Of a stretch of DNA of 64,000 nt, positions 1 to 8,642 are shown piece after piece (position 1 is the first letter of the stretch; every line of letters begins with the position of its first letter). The position numbers and the translations under genes are program-made. This DNA comes from Bog-159 sp963709155 (GTDB taxonomy: Bacteria; Acidobacteriota; Terriglobia; Bryobacterales; Bryobacteraceae): assembly GCA_963709155.1 (NCBI GenBank), contig CAVPVD010000010.1, positions 682,001 to 746,000 on the forward strand, written 5' to 3'. Below the pieces are notes generated by a model that saw only the letters and a program-made list of their open reading frames with translations, was not told the DNA's origin and did not search any database.

Positions 1-516
1 CACGATGTGCCCTTCGGCAAACTGCTTCGCAACATGCACCGCTGGGGCGCCCACCTGATGGTGATCATGGTGGAGCTGCACATGTTCCGCGTTTTTCTCA
101 CGGGATCTTACAAACCGCCGCGGCAATTCAATTGGGTGGTGGGAGTGCTGCTGCTGGTCCTGACGCTGCTGCTCAGCTTCACCGGCTACCTGCTGCCGGA
201 CGATCAGCTCGGTTTCTGGGCGGTCACCGTGGGGACCAACATGGCGCGCGCCACGCCGCTGCTGGGGCACGACGGTCCGTTCGGCCATATGTTGGGAATG
301 ACACCTTTTAACGATGTGCGCTTCGGGCTACTGGGCGGCTCGATCGTGGACGCGAATGCCCTGTTGCGCGCCTACATCTGGCACTGCGTGGCGATCCCCA
401 TTATCGCCTCGACATTCATGGTCGTGCACTTCTGGCGGGTACGCAAAGATGGCGGCATTTCGGGCCCCGCGCCGGTGATGCTGGAGTCGGAGATTAAGGA
501 ACCAAGGAAGATTTAA
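1..516 (+). CDS. Cytochrome b N-terminal subunit (b6-like), 5' end cut by the window
   Basis: Membrane quinol-oxidising subunit of a bc-type complex. The reading frame is already open at base 1, so the N-terminus lies outside the window. The motif VPFGKLLRNMHRW and the later SFTGYLLPDDQL are typical of cytochrome b. Two His pairs that would ligate the two b haems are visible: MH to ELH with 13 residues between, and IWH to VVH with 14 between. The 14-residue spacing is the b6-type arrangement. At least three membrane helices are visible. The C-terminal cytochrome b half is encoded separately just downstream, as in b6/subunit IV systems. No Rieske gene is in view; it may lie upstream. Family call is secure, exact complex type is inferred. 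Confidence 0.9.
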   Translation, partial: HDVPFGKLLRNMHRWGAHLMVIMVELHMFRVFLTGSYKPPRQFNWVVGVLLLVLTLLLSFTGYLLPDDQLGFWAVTVGTNMARATPLLGHDGPFGHMLGMTPFNDVRFGLLGGSIVDANALLRAYIWHCVAIPIIASTFMVVHFWRVRKDGGISGPAPVMLESEIKEPRKI

Positions 517-525
517 GAGGGTAAT

Positions 526-602
526 GGGTGCTGGGTGCTGGGTTTTGGGTGCCGCGCATCGCGGCGCTTCGAACCATCACCTCTAACCTATAACCCACAA
601 CC
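526..602. repeat. Intergenic hairpin repeat between the two cytochrome b genes
   Basis: A G/T-rich arm at 533-550 (units GGGTGCT) pairs imperfectly with an A/C-rich arm at 586-602 (about 14 of 18 positions). Inside it sits a perfect small hairpin, GCCGCG-CAT-CGCGGC at 551-565. It resembles REP-type intergenic elements. It could modulate mRNA stability inside the operon; that role is inference. Confidence 0.5.
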
Positions 603-611
603 GGGGCTTTT

Positions 612-1547
612 ATGGATTTTCACCAGCTTTGGACGATTTTCAGCACACCGGACAACGTCCCCATCGTGCTGCTGCTTTTCGTGGTTCCGTTCTACACCTG
701 GTACGGGATGCGGCAGGCCTTCGCCAACGACCGGCTGATCGGCCAACTGGAGGCCGATCCCGCGCTGGCCAAGACCAGTCACCGCAAGACCCAGCCCTGG
801 AAACCCGGGTGGGCCCGCGAGGTGCATGTTTGGCCCTACCTGTTGCGCATCGAGTTCCTGGCAGCCATCATCGTGACCATCATACTGATGGTTTGGTCGA
901 TTACTTTGAACGCGCCGCTGGAAGAGCCGGCGAATCCTACGCTGACGATGAATCCCGCCAAGGCGCCCTGGTACTTCCTGGGCCTGCAGGAGATGCTGGT
1001 CTACTTCGATCCCTGGATGGCCGGCGTGGTCTTTCCCAGCCTCATCATCATTGGCCTGATGGTGATTCCTTATATAGACGCCAATCCGCTGGGCAACGGC
1101 TATTACACTTACAAGCAGCGCAAATTCTCGATCCTCACGTTTATCTTCGGTTTCATCGTGCTGTGGGTCAGTATGATCATCATCGGCACGATCATTCGCG
1201 GTCCGGGCTGGATGTGGTTCTGGCCAGGTGTCACATGGGACCATAACCGCCTGATTTTCGAGGTGAACCGCGACTTACCCGATCTCTTCGGCATCAAGGG
1301 CCGCATCGGCAAGCTCATCTTCGGCGCCATCGTGATGGGGATCTATTTCGTGGGCGCCTGGATTGGCATGCACAAGCTCATCACCCTCACCAAGTTCAGC
1401 AAGAAGATCTACGCGCGCATGAGCCTGCTGCAGTATTCCGTGATGCAGGTGTTCCTGATCCTGATGCTGCTGCTGCCGGTGAAAATGCTGCTGCGCCTGG
1501 TCTTCCGCATTAAGTACGTCTGGATTACGCCCTGGTTTAACATATGA
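612..1547 (+). CDS. Cytochrome b C-terminal subunit (subunit IV-like)
   Basis: A 311-residue integral membrane protein corresponding to the C-terminal half of cytochrome b. It carries APWYFLGLQEM, the local form of the PEWY quinol-site motif, near residue 120. It is longer than plant-type subunit IV (about 160 residues), with extra hydrophobic segments near residues 10-30, 75-100, 135-155, 175-200, 235-255 and 275-295. The start ATG follows the hairpin repeat. Its TGA overlaps the ATG of the multihaem cytochrome gene (ATGA), so the two are translationally coupled. Together with the upstream gene it forms the b-haem core of a quinol:cytochrome c oxidoreductase-like complex. Confidence 0.88.
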   Translation: MDFHQLWTIFSTPDNVPIVLLLFVVPFYTWYGMRQAFANDRLIGQLEADPALAKTSHRKTQPWKPGWAREVHVWPYLLRIEFLAAIIVTIILMVWSITLNAPLEEPANPTLTMNPAKAPWYFLGLQEMLVYFDPWMAGVVFPSLIIIGLMVIPYIDANPLGNGYYTYKQRKFSILTFIFGFIVLWVSMIIIGTIIRGPGWMWFWPGVTWDHNRLIFEVNRDLPDLFGIKGRIGKLIFGAIVMGIYFVGAWIGMHKLITLTKFSKKIYARMSLLQYSVMQVFLILMLLLPVKMLLRLVFRIKYVWITPWFNI

Positions 1548-4500
1548 CCGATCAAGATAAGGACCCAGTAGTCCATTCAACCTTAAGCAAGCCTCTCTTC
1601 ATCGCCTCGGCGCTGCTGTTGCTGTCGCTCGGCTGGGCCCTGTACGACGAAGTGTATGGCACCCGGCCCTGGAAGGGCTACGAAGCGCGCTTCGCAAAAG
1701 TTTATTCCAAGTTCCTTAAAGACACTCTGCCGCAGGAGGCCGCTTCGGAAGCGGCGATTAAAGCGTCTCCCGACTATCAGAAGCTCAATGACGATATGCT
1801 GGCGGCGGCCAAGGCCGTGGCGCCGCAGATCGCCGAAATCGACAAGCGCGTGAACCAGGAACTGGTGCCGCGCTCGCTGGCCTTGAACGAACCCTTCCAG
1901 GAAGTCCGCGGCCACGTCGGCGCTCTTACTTACCAGATCGAGATCTCCAAGAGCGAAAGCAGCAAGGAGTCGATGCGCCAGGAGATCGCGGAACTGAAAA
2001 AAGAAGTCCACATGGTGAAGTTGCCAAAGGCCGACGGAACCACGGAGAAACTGCCGATGGACTTCGCCACGATGGACAAGACCCTGCAGGACTGGAAAAA
2101 GGAAAAAGCGGACCTGTTGCAGAAGCGCGTCGATCTTTTGAAGCCCGCCACCGAACTGGACGCCAAGCGCAAACAGTACCTGACGGATCGCATCTCCGAT
2201 GTCAGCGCCGAGACGCTGAACGGGCTGAAGAACAAGATGGCGACCTTCGAAGTGGCCATTCGCCAGATTCACGTAAAGGATGTAGACCTGGTGGACCGCT
2301 GCGAATCCTGCCACATGGGGATACAAGAGCCGGTAACCTTGACCAAGGCGGCCATGGGCGGCGAAGAAGCGTTTATCAGCCACCCGGACCGCGAGTTGCT
2401 GAAAGTTCACGATCCCGAGAGATTCGGTTGCACGCCCTGCCACGGCGGCAATGGCGTGGCATTGACCAGCGTCGAGAAAGCGCACGGGTACAACGAACAC
2501 TGGCTGTGGCCCCTGCATGCGAAGGAGAATCTGGAGGCCGGCTGCCAGCAGTGCCATTCCCAGGAAATCGTCACCGAAATGGCTCCTACGCTGGATGCGG
2601 GCCGCGAGATCTTCCGTCTGCGCGGCTGCATGGCCTGCCATCGCTATGAAGGTTTCGACCGCGATCCGGACGACCTTTCCGCCGTCAACCAGGATATCCG
2701 CCAACTCACGCAGCAGAAAGCCGATTGGACGCGTGAAATCGGCTTTAGCACCCAGAAAGGCGACAATACTCCCGATAACGACGAAGCCCAGAAGTACTAT
2801 CAGCACGCCACCGATTTGAAGGTGCGCATCAGCGGCATCGACGCCAAAATGGAGCAGGATGACGACCGCGCGCGCAGCCTGGTGCGCGAGATCAAGAAGG
2901 TCGGGCCCAGCCTGAAGGAAGTGCGCATGAAGATCCACAAGGAATGGCTGCCGGTTTGGCTGAAAGATCCGCACGCGTGGCGTCCCGGCACCAAGATGCC
3001 CACATTCCGTCTGGATGACGGCGAAATTCGCGCGATCGCCGCGTTTATCTGGCAATCCGGCATCACCGGCGATCTGCCGCACCAGCCGGCCGGCGATCCG
3101 GAAAAGGGCAAGGAGGCTTTCGAAACCCGCGGCTGCATGGCCTGCCATTCAATGGGTGAAGACAGCGAAAAGCAGGGCGGCACATTCGCCGCGAATCTGA
3201 GCCGTGTCGGCGAAAAGGATAACTACGATTACCTGGTGCGTTGGGTACACAATCCGCGCCAGCGAACGTTGCCCTACTGCCCGTTCGAAAAGAAGGATAT
3301 TACCGAGGCCGATTACAAACGCGCCGGCCAGCCATTCGTCTTCGATACCGAGCACGACAAGTGCCCCAACGACGGCCATCAATTGCTGGTGATGCAGATG
3401 ACCCCCATGCCCAGCCTGCGGCTTTCCGAAGGCGAGGCGCGCGATATCGCCAGCTATCTGGAAACCCGCAAGCACGAGGGCGCGGCCTACGCCAACGCCG
3501 ATTATCTGGACGACCCCAGTCTGAAAGAGCACGGCCGGTTTCTGGTGCGCTTCTACGGTTGCGCGGGCTGCCACGAAATCGCCGGTCTGGAGGAAGAGCA
3601 GCGCATCGGCACCGAGTTGACCAAGGAAGGCTCCAAGCCCATCGAGCGGCTGGATTTCGCGCTGCTCGGCCACCAGGCGGAACACGACGGCTGGTACACG
3701 CACAAGGGCTTCTTTGAACATAAGCTGGCCAATCCCGCGGTCTACGATCAAGGCAAGGAGAAAGCCAAGCTCGACCGTTTGAAGATGCCCAATTTCAATT
3801 TGACGAAGCCGGAAATCGATCAGCTCACCACGTTTCTGACCGGCTCCGTCGAACCCAGCATGCCGGCGCGGTATTTTTACAATCCGGGCGACCAGCGGCG
3901 CGATATCATCGAGGGCTGGTGGGTGGTCCGCAAGTACAATTGCATGGGATGCCATCAGGTGCACGTGGGCCAGACCACCGTGTTCATGACCCTGCCGCGC
4001 TACCAGGATCCCGACTGGAAGGACCAGCGCCCGCCCACTCTGATCGGCGAAGGCGCGCGTGTCAATCCCCAGTGGCTGATGGGTTTTCTAAACAACCCGT
4101 CCCTCACCGAAAAGCCGGATGAGATGGATCGCGACGGCGTCCGCCGGTATCTGCACGCGCGTATGCCAACGTTCTATTTCTCCGATGGCGAGATCCAGAA
4201 GATTGTGCGATTCTTTGCGGCCATGTCTTCGCAGGCGGCGCCTTACATCCCGGACCGCCTGGAGGCGCTATCCGATCAGGAACGCACCATGGCGCGGCAG
4301 TTGTTCACCAGTGAAGGCGCGCCCTGTCTGAAGTGCCATGCCACCGGCGACCCGAAACACGACGCGCACGCCACCGCGCCGAACTTCCTGCTGGCCAAAG
4401 AACGGCTGAAGCCCGGCTGGGCGCGGCGATGGATGTTGGATCCGGCCATGATGAGTCCCGGCACCGCCATGCCATCCGGCTTGTTCAAGGCGGAGGGCGA

Positions 4501-4636
4501 CAAAATGGTGTTCGCCGGTCCGACGCCGGCCAGCTTTAACGGTTACAACAAGGACCACGCCCAGTTGTTGGTCCGCTATATGTTCCAGTTCACGCCGGAA
4601 GAGTTGAGCCGCCTGCGGGCCAGCGCCGGCAACTAG
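1544..4636 (+). CDS. Membrane-anchored octahaem c-type cytochrome of the bc-like complex
   Basis: A 1030-residue protein with an N-terminal membrane anchor (about residues 16-38), then a long Lys/Glu-rich helical region (about 60-240, coiled-coil-like). Eight CXXCH haem c motifs follow, at about residues 253, 296, 334, 362, 531, 673, 800 and 928. The second half is repeated mono-haem cytochrome c modules, each followed by a 'P..MP' stretch with a candidate Met ligand. It overlaps the cytochrome b gene by 4 bp, so it is probably the electron-accepting subunit of that complex in place of cytochrome c1 or f, acting outside the membrane. No standard bc1 subunit has this haem count. The role is inferred from position; multihaem c identity is directly visible. 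Confidence 0.88.
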   Translation: MTDQDKDPVVHSTLSKPLFIASALLLLSLGWALYDEVYGTRPWKGYEARFAKVYSKFLKDTLPQEAASEAAIKASPDYQKLNDDMLAAAKAVAPQIAEIDKRVNQELVPRSLALNEPFQEVRGHVGALTYQIEISKSESSKESMRQEIAELKKEVHMVKLPKADGTTEKLPMDFATMDKTLQDWKKEKADLLQKRVDLLKPATELDAKRKQYLTDRISDVSAETLNGLKNKMATFEVAIRQIHVKDVDLVDRCESCHMGIQEPVTLTKAAMGGEEAFISHPDRELLKVHDPERFGCTPCHGGNGVALTSVEKAHGYNEHWLWPLHAKENLEAGCQQCHSQEIVTEMAPTLDAGREIFRLRGCMACHRYEGFDRDPDDLSAVNQDIRQLTQQKADWTREIGFSTQKGDNTPDNDEAQKYYQHATDLKVRISGIDAKMEQDDDRARSLVREIKKVGPSLKEVRMKIHKEWLPVWLKDPHAWRPGTKMPTFRLDDGEIRAIAAFIWQSGITGDLPHQPAGDPEKGKEAFETRGCMACHSMGEDSEKQGGTFAANLSRVGEKDNYDYLVRWVHNPRQRTLPYCPFEKKDITEADYKRAGQPFVFDTEHDKCPNDGHQLLVMQMTPMPSLRLSEGEARDIASYLETRKHEGAAYANADYLDDPSLKEHGRFLVRFYGCAGCHEIAGLEEEQRIGTELTKEGSKPIERLDFALLGHQAEHDGWYTHKGFFEHKLANPAVYDQGKEKAKLDRLKMPNFNLTKPEIDQLTTFLTGSVEPSMPARYFYNPGDQRRDIIEGWWVVRKYNCMGCHQVHVGQTTVFMTLPRYQDPDWKDQRPPTLIGEGARVNPQWLMGFLNNPSLTEKPDEMDRDGVRRYLHARMPTFYFSDGEIQKIVRFFAAMSSQAAPYIPDRLEALSDQERTMARQLFTSEGAPCLKCHATGDPKHDAHATAPNFLLAKERLKPGWARRWMLDPAMMSPGTAMPSGLFKAEGDKMVFAGPTPASFNGYNKDHAQLLVRYMFQFTPEELSRLRASAGN

Positions 4637-4696
4637 AGAAAGGTGCGGGAACCCAAAATCCGGTATCCAGCATCAAAACAAGGAGCTTATTCGACA

Positions 4697-5395
4697 ATGA
4701 TGAAACGTTTGATCACAGGCGGGGCGTTTTTCGCGCTCCTCCTGGCCCCCGCGTCCAATGCCGCCACCGTCACCGGGAAGGTCGTATATTCGGGGCCCAA
4801 GCCCGTAGTGCGAAGCATCGACATGTCGGCGAATCCGGCCTGCCAGCGTGCCCATCCCACGCCCCAAAAGACCGAGACGGCGGTGCTGAATAGTAATGGC
4901 ACTTTGAAATACACGTTCGTGTGGATCAAGTCCGGGCTGCCGGCCAAGACCTATCCCGTGCCCACGGCGCACGCGCGGATCGATCAGCAGGGCTGCATGT
5001 ATTCGCCGCATGTCCTGGCCGTGATGACAAACCAGCCCATCGACATCCGGAACGACGATCCCACGAACCACAATATCCACCCCCTGCCCAAGATCAACCA
5101 GGAATGGAACGAGTCGCAGCCGCCCAAAGGCGACCCTAAAACCAAGAGCTTCCCGCGCGAGGAAGTGATGATTCCGGTCAAATGCAACGTGCATCCCTGG
5201 ATGCGCGCGTATATCGCCGTAGTCCACCATCCATTTTTCGCCGTGACAGGCGACGACGGGACGTTTACAATAAAAGATCTGCCCGCGGGGACCTACACGC
5301 TCGAAGGGTGGCACGAGACCTACGGCACCATGGACCAGCAGATCACGGTAGGCGCGAACGACAAGAAGACGATCGACATCACGTATAAGAAATGA
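4697..5395 (+). CDS. Secreted cupredoxin-like protein with carboxypeptidase-regulatory-like end
   Basis: A 232-residue exported protein with signal peptide MMKRLITGGAFFALLLAPAS. The start at 4697 is chosen because AAGGAG sits 14 bases upstream and the signal peptide begins there; the frame is open further up. The central region has NHNIHP (His125 and His128) and the loop KCNVHPWM (Cys163, His166, Met169), matching the type 1 copper ligand pattern of plastocyanin-like folds. The last 45 residues (TGDDGTFTIKDLPAGTYTL) look like a CarboxypepD_reg/transthyretin-like beta domain. Lying right after the octahaem cytochrome, it is a plausible soluble electron carrier or copper-bound partner of the complex. 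Function is inferred from fold motifs and context. Confidence 0.75.
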   Translation: MMKRLITGGAFFALLLAPASNAATVTGKVVYSGPKPVVRSIDMSANPACQRAHPTPQKTETAVLNSNGTLKYTFVWIKSGLPAKTYPVPTAHARIDQQGCMYSPHVLAVMTNQPIDIRNDDPTNHNIHPLPKINQEWNESQPPKGDPKTKSFPREEVMIPVKCNVHPWMRAYIAVVHHPFFAVTGDDGTFTIKDLPAGTYTLEGWHETYGTMDQQITVGANDKKTIDITYKK

Positions 5396-5441
5396 TCGGT
5401 TTGACGCACAATAGGAGGGCGGCCAATTTCGCCGCACGCGA

Positions 5442-6338
5442 TTGCCCGCCCCGCAAACAATGAAAGACTATATCGAGCTCACCAAGCCGCGCATTACTTG
5501 GCTCATCCTGATGAGCACCGGCATCGGATACTTCTTCGGCCTGCCTAAGGCCGGCGGCTGGTGGGCTTTTGCCTCGGGGATCCCGTGGTGGGGTCTGCTG
5601 CACACCATTCTCGGCACCGGACTGATTGCGTCGGGCACCGCGGCCCTGAACCAGTGGTACGAGCGCGAGGCCGATTGCCGCATGCGGCGCACTTCGGATC
5701 GGCCCATCCCTTCGGGCCGCGTCGCTCCGTCGCGGGCGCTGGTGTTCGCCATCGCGCTTTCGCTCGCCGGATTCGCGGATCTCTGGCTGGGCGTCAATCC
5801 CCTGGCCGCGCTGCTGGGCCTGTTCACTTTGCTGAGCTACCTGTTCCTATACACGCCGCTGAAACGCCGGTCGTGGCTTTCGACCACAATCGGCGCGTTC
5901 CCGGGAGCCATGCCGCCCATGATCGGCTTCGCCGCGGCGCACGGATCCATCACCAACGAAGCCTGGGTGCTGTTCGCCATCCTTTTCCTCTGGCAGTTCC
6001 CGCACTTCTACTCGATCGCCTGGATGTACCGCGAAGACTACGCCCGCGCCGGCATCCGCATGCTTCCCGTAGTGGAGCCCGATGGCCGGTCCACCGCGCG
6101 TCAGATCGTGCTCTACGGCTTGGCCCTGATACCCGTCAGCCTGGTTCCCAGCATCCTGGGCATGTCCGGGCGCATCTACTTGATAGGCGCGTTACTACTC
6201 GGCCTCTATTTTCTGTATTCGGGAGTGCGGGTGGCGCTCGACCGCACCATATTGCGCGCGCGAAATGTTTTGATGGTTTCAGTCTTTTACCTGCCGCTGA
6301 TCTATGGGCTGATGCTGTTGGATAGACCGGGATTGTGA
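5442..6338 (+). CDS. ctaB: Protohaem IX farnesyltransferase (haem O synthase)
   Basis: UbiA-family membrane prenyltransferase that converts haem B to haem O for haem-copper oxidases. It has the opening ELTKPRITWLILMSTGIGYF and the substrate motif NQWYEREADCRMRRTSDRP, in which the Asp residues bind the Mg-diphosphate. Seven or more hydrophobic helices are visible and the length (about 298 residues) is normal. The open frame starts at TTG 5442, but ATG 5460 gives the more usual N-terminus (MKDYIELTKPR). AGGAGG at 5414-5419 is rather far from both, so the start is uncertain. Its end overlaps the ABC ATPase gene. The location beside cytochrome and copper-delivery genes fits oxidase assembly. Confidence 0.93.
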   Translation: MPAPQTMKDYIELTKPRITWLILMSTGIGYFFGLPKAGGWWAFASGIPWWGLLHTILGTGLIASGTAALNQWYEREADCRMRRTSDRPIPSGRVAPSRALVFAIALSLAGFADLWLGVNPLAALLGLFTLLSYLFLYTPLKRRSWLSTTIGAFPGAMPPMIGFAAAHGSITNEAWVLFAILFLWQFPHFYSIAWMYREDYARAGIRMLPVVEPDGRSTARQIVLYGLALIPVSLVPSILGMSGRIYLIGALLLGLYFLYSGVRVALDRTILRARNVLMVSVFYLPLIYGLMLLDRPGL

Positions 6339-7249
6339 TTCTCGCCGAGAACCTGAGTCATCAGTACGGATCTCGTCTGGCGCTTTCGAATGTCAATTTC
6401 GAAGTCAAGGCGGGTGAGATCTTCGGCCTGCTAGGGCCCAACGGGGGCGGCAAGTCCACCCTCTTCCGTATCCTCTCCACCATGATGGTGCCCACCGGCG
6501 GCCGCGCCGAAGTGGCCGGCCATGACGTGGCGCGTGACCCCGCCGCCGTCCGCCGCGGCATCGGCGTGGTCTTTCAGACGCAAAGTCTCGACAAAGCTTT
6601 GACGGTCGCCGAAAACCTGCGCAGCCAGGGCCATCTGCATGGTCTCTCCGGCCCAAAGCTGCGCGATCGCATGCAGCAGGTGATGGACCGGCTAGGGCTG
6701 GCGGACAGGCGTAACGACATCGTGGAGACGCTCTCCGGTGGATTGAAGCGCCGCGTCGAGATCGCCAAGGGATTGCTGCACCGCCCCGTGGTGTTGTTGA
6801 TGGACGAGGCATCCACGGGCCTTGACCCCGGCGCGCGCCGCGAATTGTGGCAGTACGTCGAAGAACTCCGCAGCCGCGAAGGCGTTACCATATTATTGAC
6901 GACCCACATCCTGGATGAAGCCGACCGCTGCGACCGGCTCGCCCTGCTACACCAGGGCCGCGTAGTGGCCGAGGGGACTCCAGCGCATCTGCGCTCGCGT
7001 ATCGGCGGAGATGTGGTGGTGCTGGAAGCCGCCGGAACCGAAGCGGCCGGTCTGGCCCAACGGATCGAGACGCGCTTCGGCCTGAAGCCGTCGGTGATGG
7101 ATGGCGTGCTCCGCGTGGAGATCGCTAATGGGCATCGCTTCATCACTGAAGTGGTCGAGGCTTTCCCCGGGGCGATCGATTCGGTCGGGCTGCATAAGCC
7201 GACTTTGGAGGATGTGTTCGTGCGCGAGACGGGAGCTTTGATTGAGTAA
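6335..7249 (+). CDS. ABC transporter ATP-binding protein
   Basis: A 304-residue ATPase of the DrrA/CcmA-like exporter class. Walker A is GPNGGGKST (residues 34-42), the signature is LSGGLKRR, Walker B is VVLLMDEAS and the H-loop is TTH. A C-terminal extension of about 80 residues ends in KPTLEDVFV, usual in ABC-2 exporters. The GTG start overlaps the ctaB stop (GTGA), and its end overlaps the permease gene by 8 bp, so this is one operon. Together with the next gene it forms an ABC-2 exporter. The substrate is not evident; similar pairs sit beside cytochrome oxidase assembly genes in several phyla. Confidence 0.93.
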   Translation: MILAENLSHQYGSRLALSNVNFEVKAGEIFGLLGPNGGGKSTLFRILSTMMVPTGGRAEVAGHDVARDPAAVRRGIGVVFQTQSLDKALTVAENLRSQGHLHGLSGPKLRDRMQQVMDRLGLADRRNDIVETLSGGLKRRVEIAKGLLHRPVVLLMDEASTGLDPGARRELWQYVEELRSREGVTILLTTHILDEADRCDRLALLHQGRVVAEGTPAHLRSRIGGDVVVLEAAGTEAAGLAQRIETRFGLKPSVMDGVLRVEIANGHRFITEVVEAFPGAIDSVGLHKPTLEDVFVRETGALIE

Positions 7250-7982
7250 TTTCTGGTTGCCGGTGGTGACGCTTTGGCAGCGCGAATTAGTGCGCTTCTG
7301 GAGACAGAAGAGCCGCGTGCTGGGCGTGGTCGCCTCCCCGCTGGTTTTTTGGCTGCTGATCGGCTCCGGTTCCGGCGATTTGGGACGCTTCTACGCCGGC
7401 GCGCTGGTGTTGACCGTGCTTTTCTCCGCCATTTTCTCCACGATTTCGATCATCGAGGATCGCCGCGAAGGATTTCTGCTTTCGATGCTGGTATCGCCCG
7501 CGTCCCGCACCAGCATGGTGCTGGGCAAGATTCTGGGCTCGGCCACGCTGGCCTGGATTCAGGGCCTCATCTTTCTGGCCTTCGCGCCGCTGGCGGGAGT
7601 GTCGATCGGCATTGCGGATGTATTTGCGGTCATCGGCGCCATATTCCTGGTATCCTTCACGCTGACGGGCCTCGGCTTCGTGATTGCCTGGCGCATGTCT
7701 TCTACCGCCGGTTTCCATGCCATCATGAACCTGCTATTGGTCCCCATGTGGATGGTTTCCGGTTCGCTGTTTCCCATGGCTACCGCGCATGGCTGGATCA
7801 AGGTGGTCATGTGGGTGAATCCGCTGACTTACTCCATCTCGCTGCTGAACAGCCTGTTAAAGCTCAGTTCCGGGGCGCCCGGAGTGGCGGTCAGCCTTCT
7901 GGTCACCGCCTGTTTCGGCTTGGTTCTGCTGCTGGCTTCCGGCGCGGTCGCCAACCAGAAAAGCCTCGTCAGCAACGCATGA
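7242..7982 (+). CDS. ABC-2 type transporter permease
   Basis: A 246-residue membrane protein with about six hydrophobic segments, including the conserved ABC-2 helical pair around 'GLGFVIAWRMSSTAGFHAIMNLLLVPMWMVSGS'. This call selects the TTG start, which lies inside the end of the ATPase gene; no ATG fits. It ends in an ATGA overlap with the Sco1 gene. It is the membrane partner of the upstream ATPase. Confidence 0.9.
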   Translation: MSNFWLPVVTLWQRELVRFWRQKSRVLGVVASPLVFWLLIGSGSGDLGRFYAGALVLTVLFSAIFSTISIIEDRREGFLLSMLVSPASRTSMVLGKILGSATLAWIQGLIFLAFAPLAGVSIGIADVFAVIGAIFLVSFTLTGLGFVIAWRMSSTAGFHAIMNLLLVPMWMVSGSLFPMATAHGWIKVVMWVNPLTYSISLLNSLLKLSSGAPGVAVSLLVTACFGLVLLLASGAVANQKSLVSNA

Positions 7983-8536
7983 AACCGTATTTTCTATTGC
8001 TGCTGCCGATCGCTCTCGCGGGCTGCCGCCAGCAGGCGCCTCTTCCGGTCTATTGGCAGATCCCGGAATTCCATTTGATCTCGCAGTCCGGCCAGCCATT
8101 CGATAGCAAATCGCTGCAGGGCAGCGTCTGGGTGGCCGATTTCATCTACACCACATGCCCCGGCCCCTGTCCGCGGATGAGCGCGCAGATGCGCGGCGTG
8201 CAAAGCGCCGTGCAGTCCATGCCCGGCGTGAAACTGCTTTCCTTCACCGTGGATCCCAAGCACGATTCGCCTTCCGCGCTGGCCGCCTACGCCATCCGCT
8301 ACCATGCCGAGCCGGGCCGCTGGTTCTTCCTCACCGGCGATCAGCCGGCGCTCGAAAGCCTCTGCCGCAACGGATTCAAGCTCGGAGACGTGGATGGCAG
8401 CCTGGTGCATAGCACCCGCTTCGTCCTGGTCGACCGCAATAGCCGCGTGCGTGGTTTCTACAATACGTCGGAAGATGATGCCGCCGTGGCCAAATTGCTC
8501 CACGATATCCGCGCCCTCGTACGGCAGACTTCGTAA
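7979..8536 (+). CDS. Sco1/SenC-type copper chaperone lipoprotein
   Basis: Thioredoxin-fold protein that delivers copper to the CuA site of cytochrome c oxidase or keeps its thiols reduced. Visible ligands are Cys60 and Cys64 in TTCPGPCPRM and His144 in VHSTRF, the standard CxxxC...H copper set. The N-terminus is a lipoprotein signal (LLLPIALAGC), so the protein is probably tethered outside the inner membrane. It has 185 residues, normal for the family. The start at 7979 overlaps the permease stop, which fixes it well. Its presence with ctaB supports an oxidase-assembly operon. Confidence 0.92.
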   Translation: MKPYFLLLLPIALAGCRQQAPLPVYWQIPEFHLISQSGQPFDSKSLQGSVWVADFIYTTCPGPCPRMSAQMRGVQSAVQSMPGVKLLSFTVDPKHDSPSALAAYAIRYHAEPGRWFFLTGDQPALESLCRNGFKLGDVDGSLVHSTRFVLVDRNSRVRGFYNTSEDDAAVAKLLHDIRALVRQTS

Positions 8537-8642
8537 CGGAAGTTTGCCACAACCGCTAAGAATCAGCAAACAAGCCCCACTCGGGCGCCGTGTATCCCCG
8601 CCGGTCTCCTATACGTCCAACACTGCAGGAAGGATAAATTCC

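Noticed and set aside
1583..3148. Long minus-strand open frame opposite the multihaem cytochrome
   Set aside because: It has no motif, while the plus frame has eight CXXCH motifs; high G+C produces such shadow frames.
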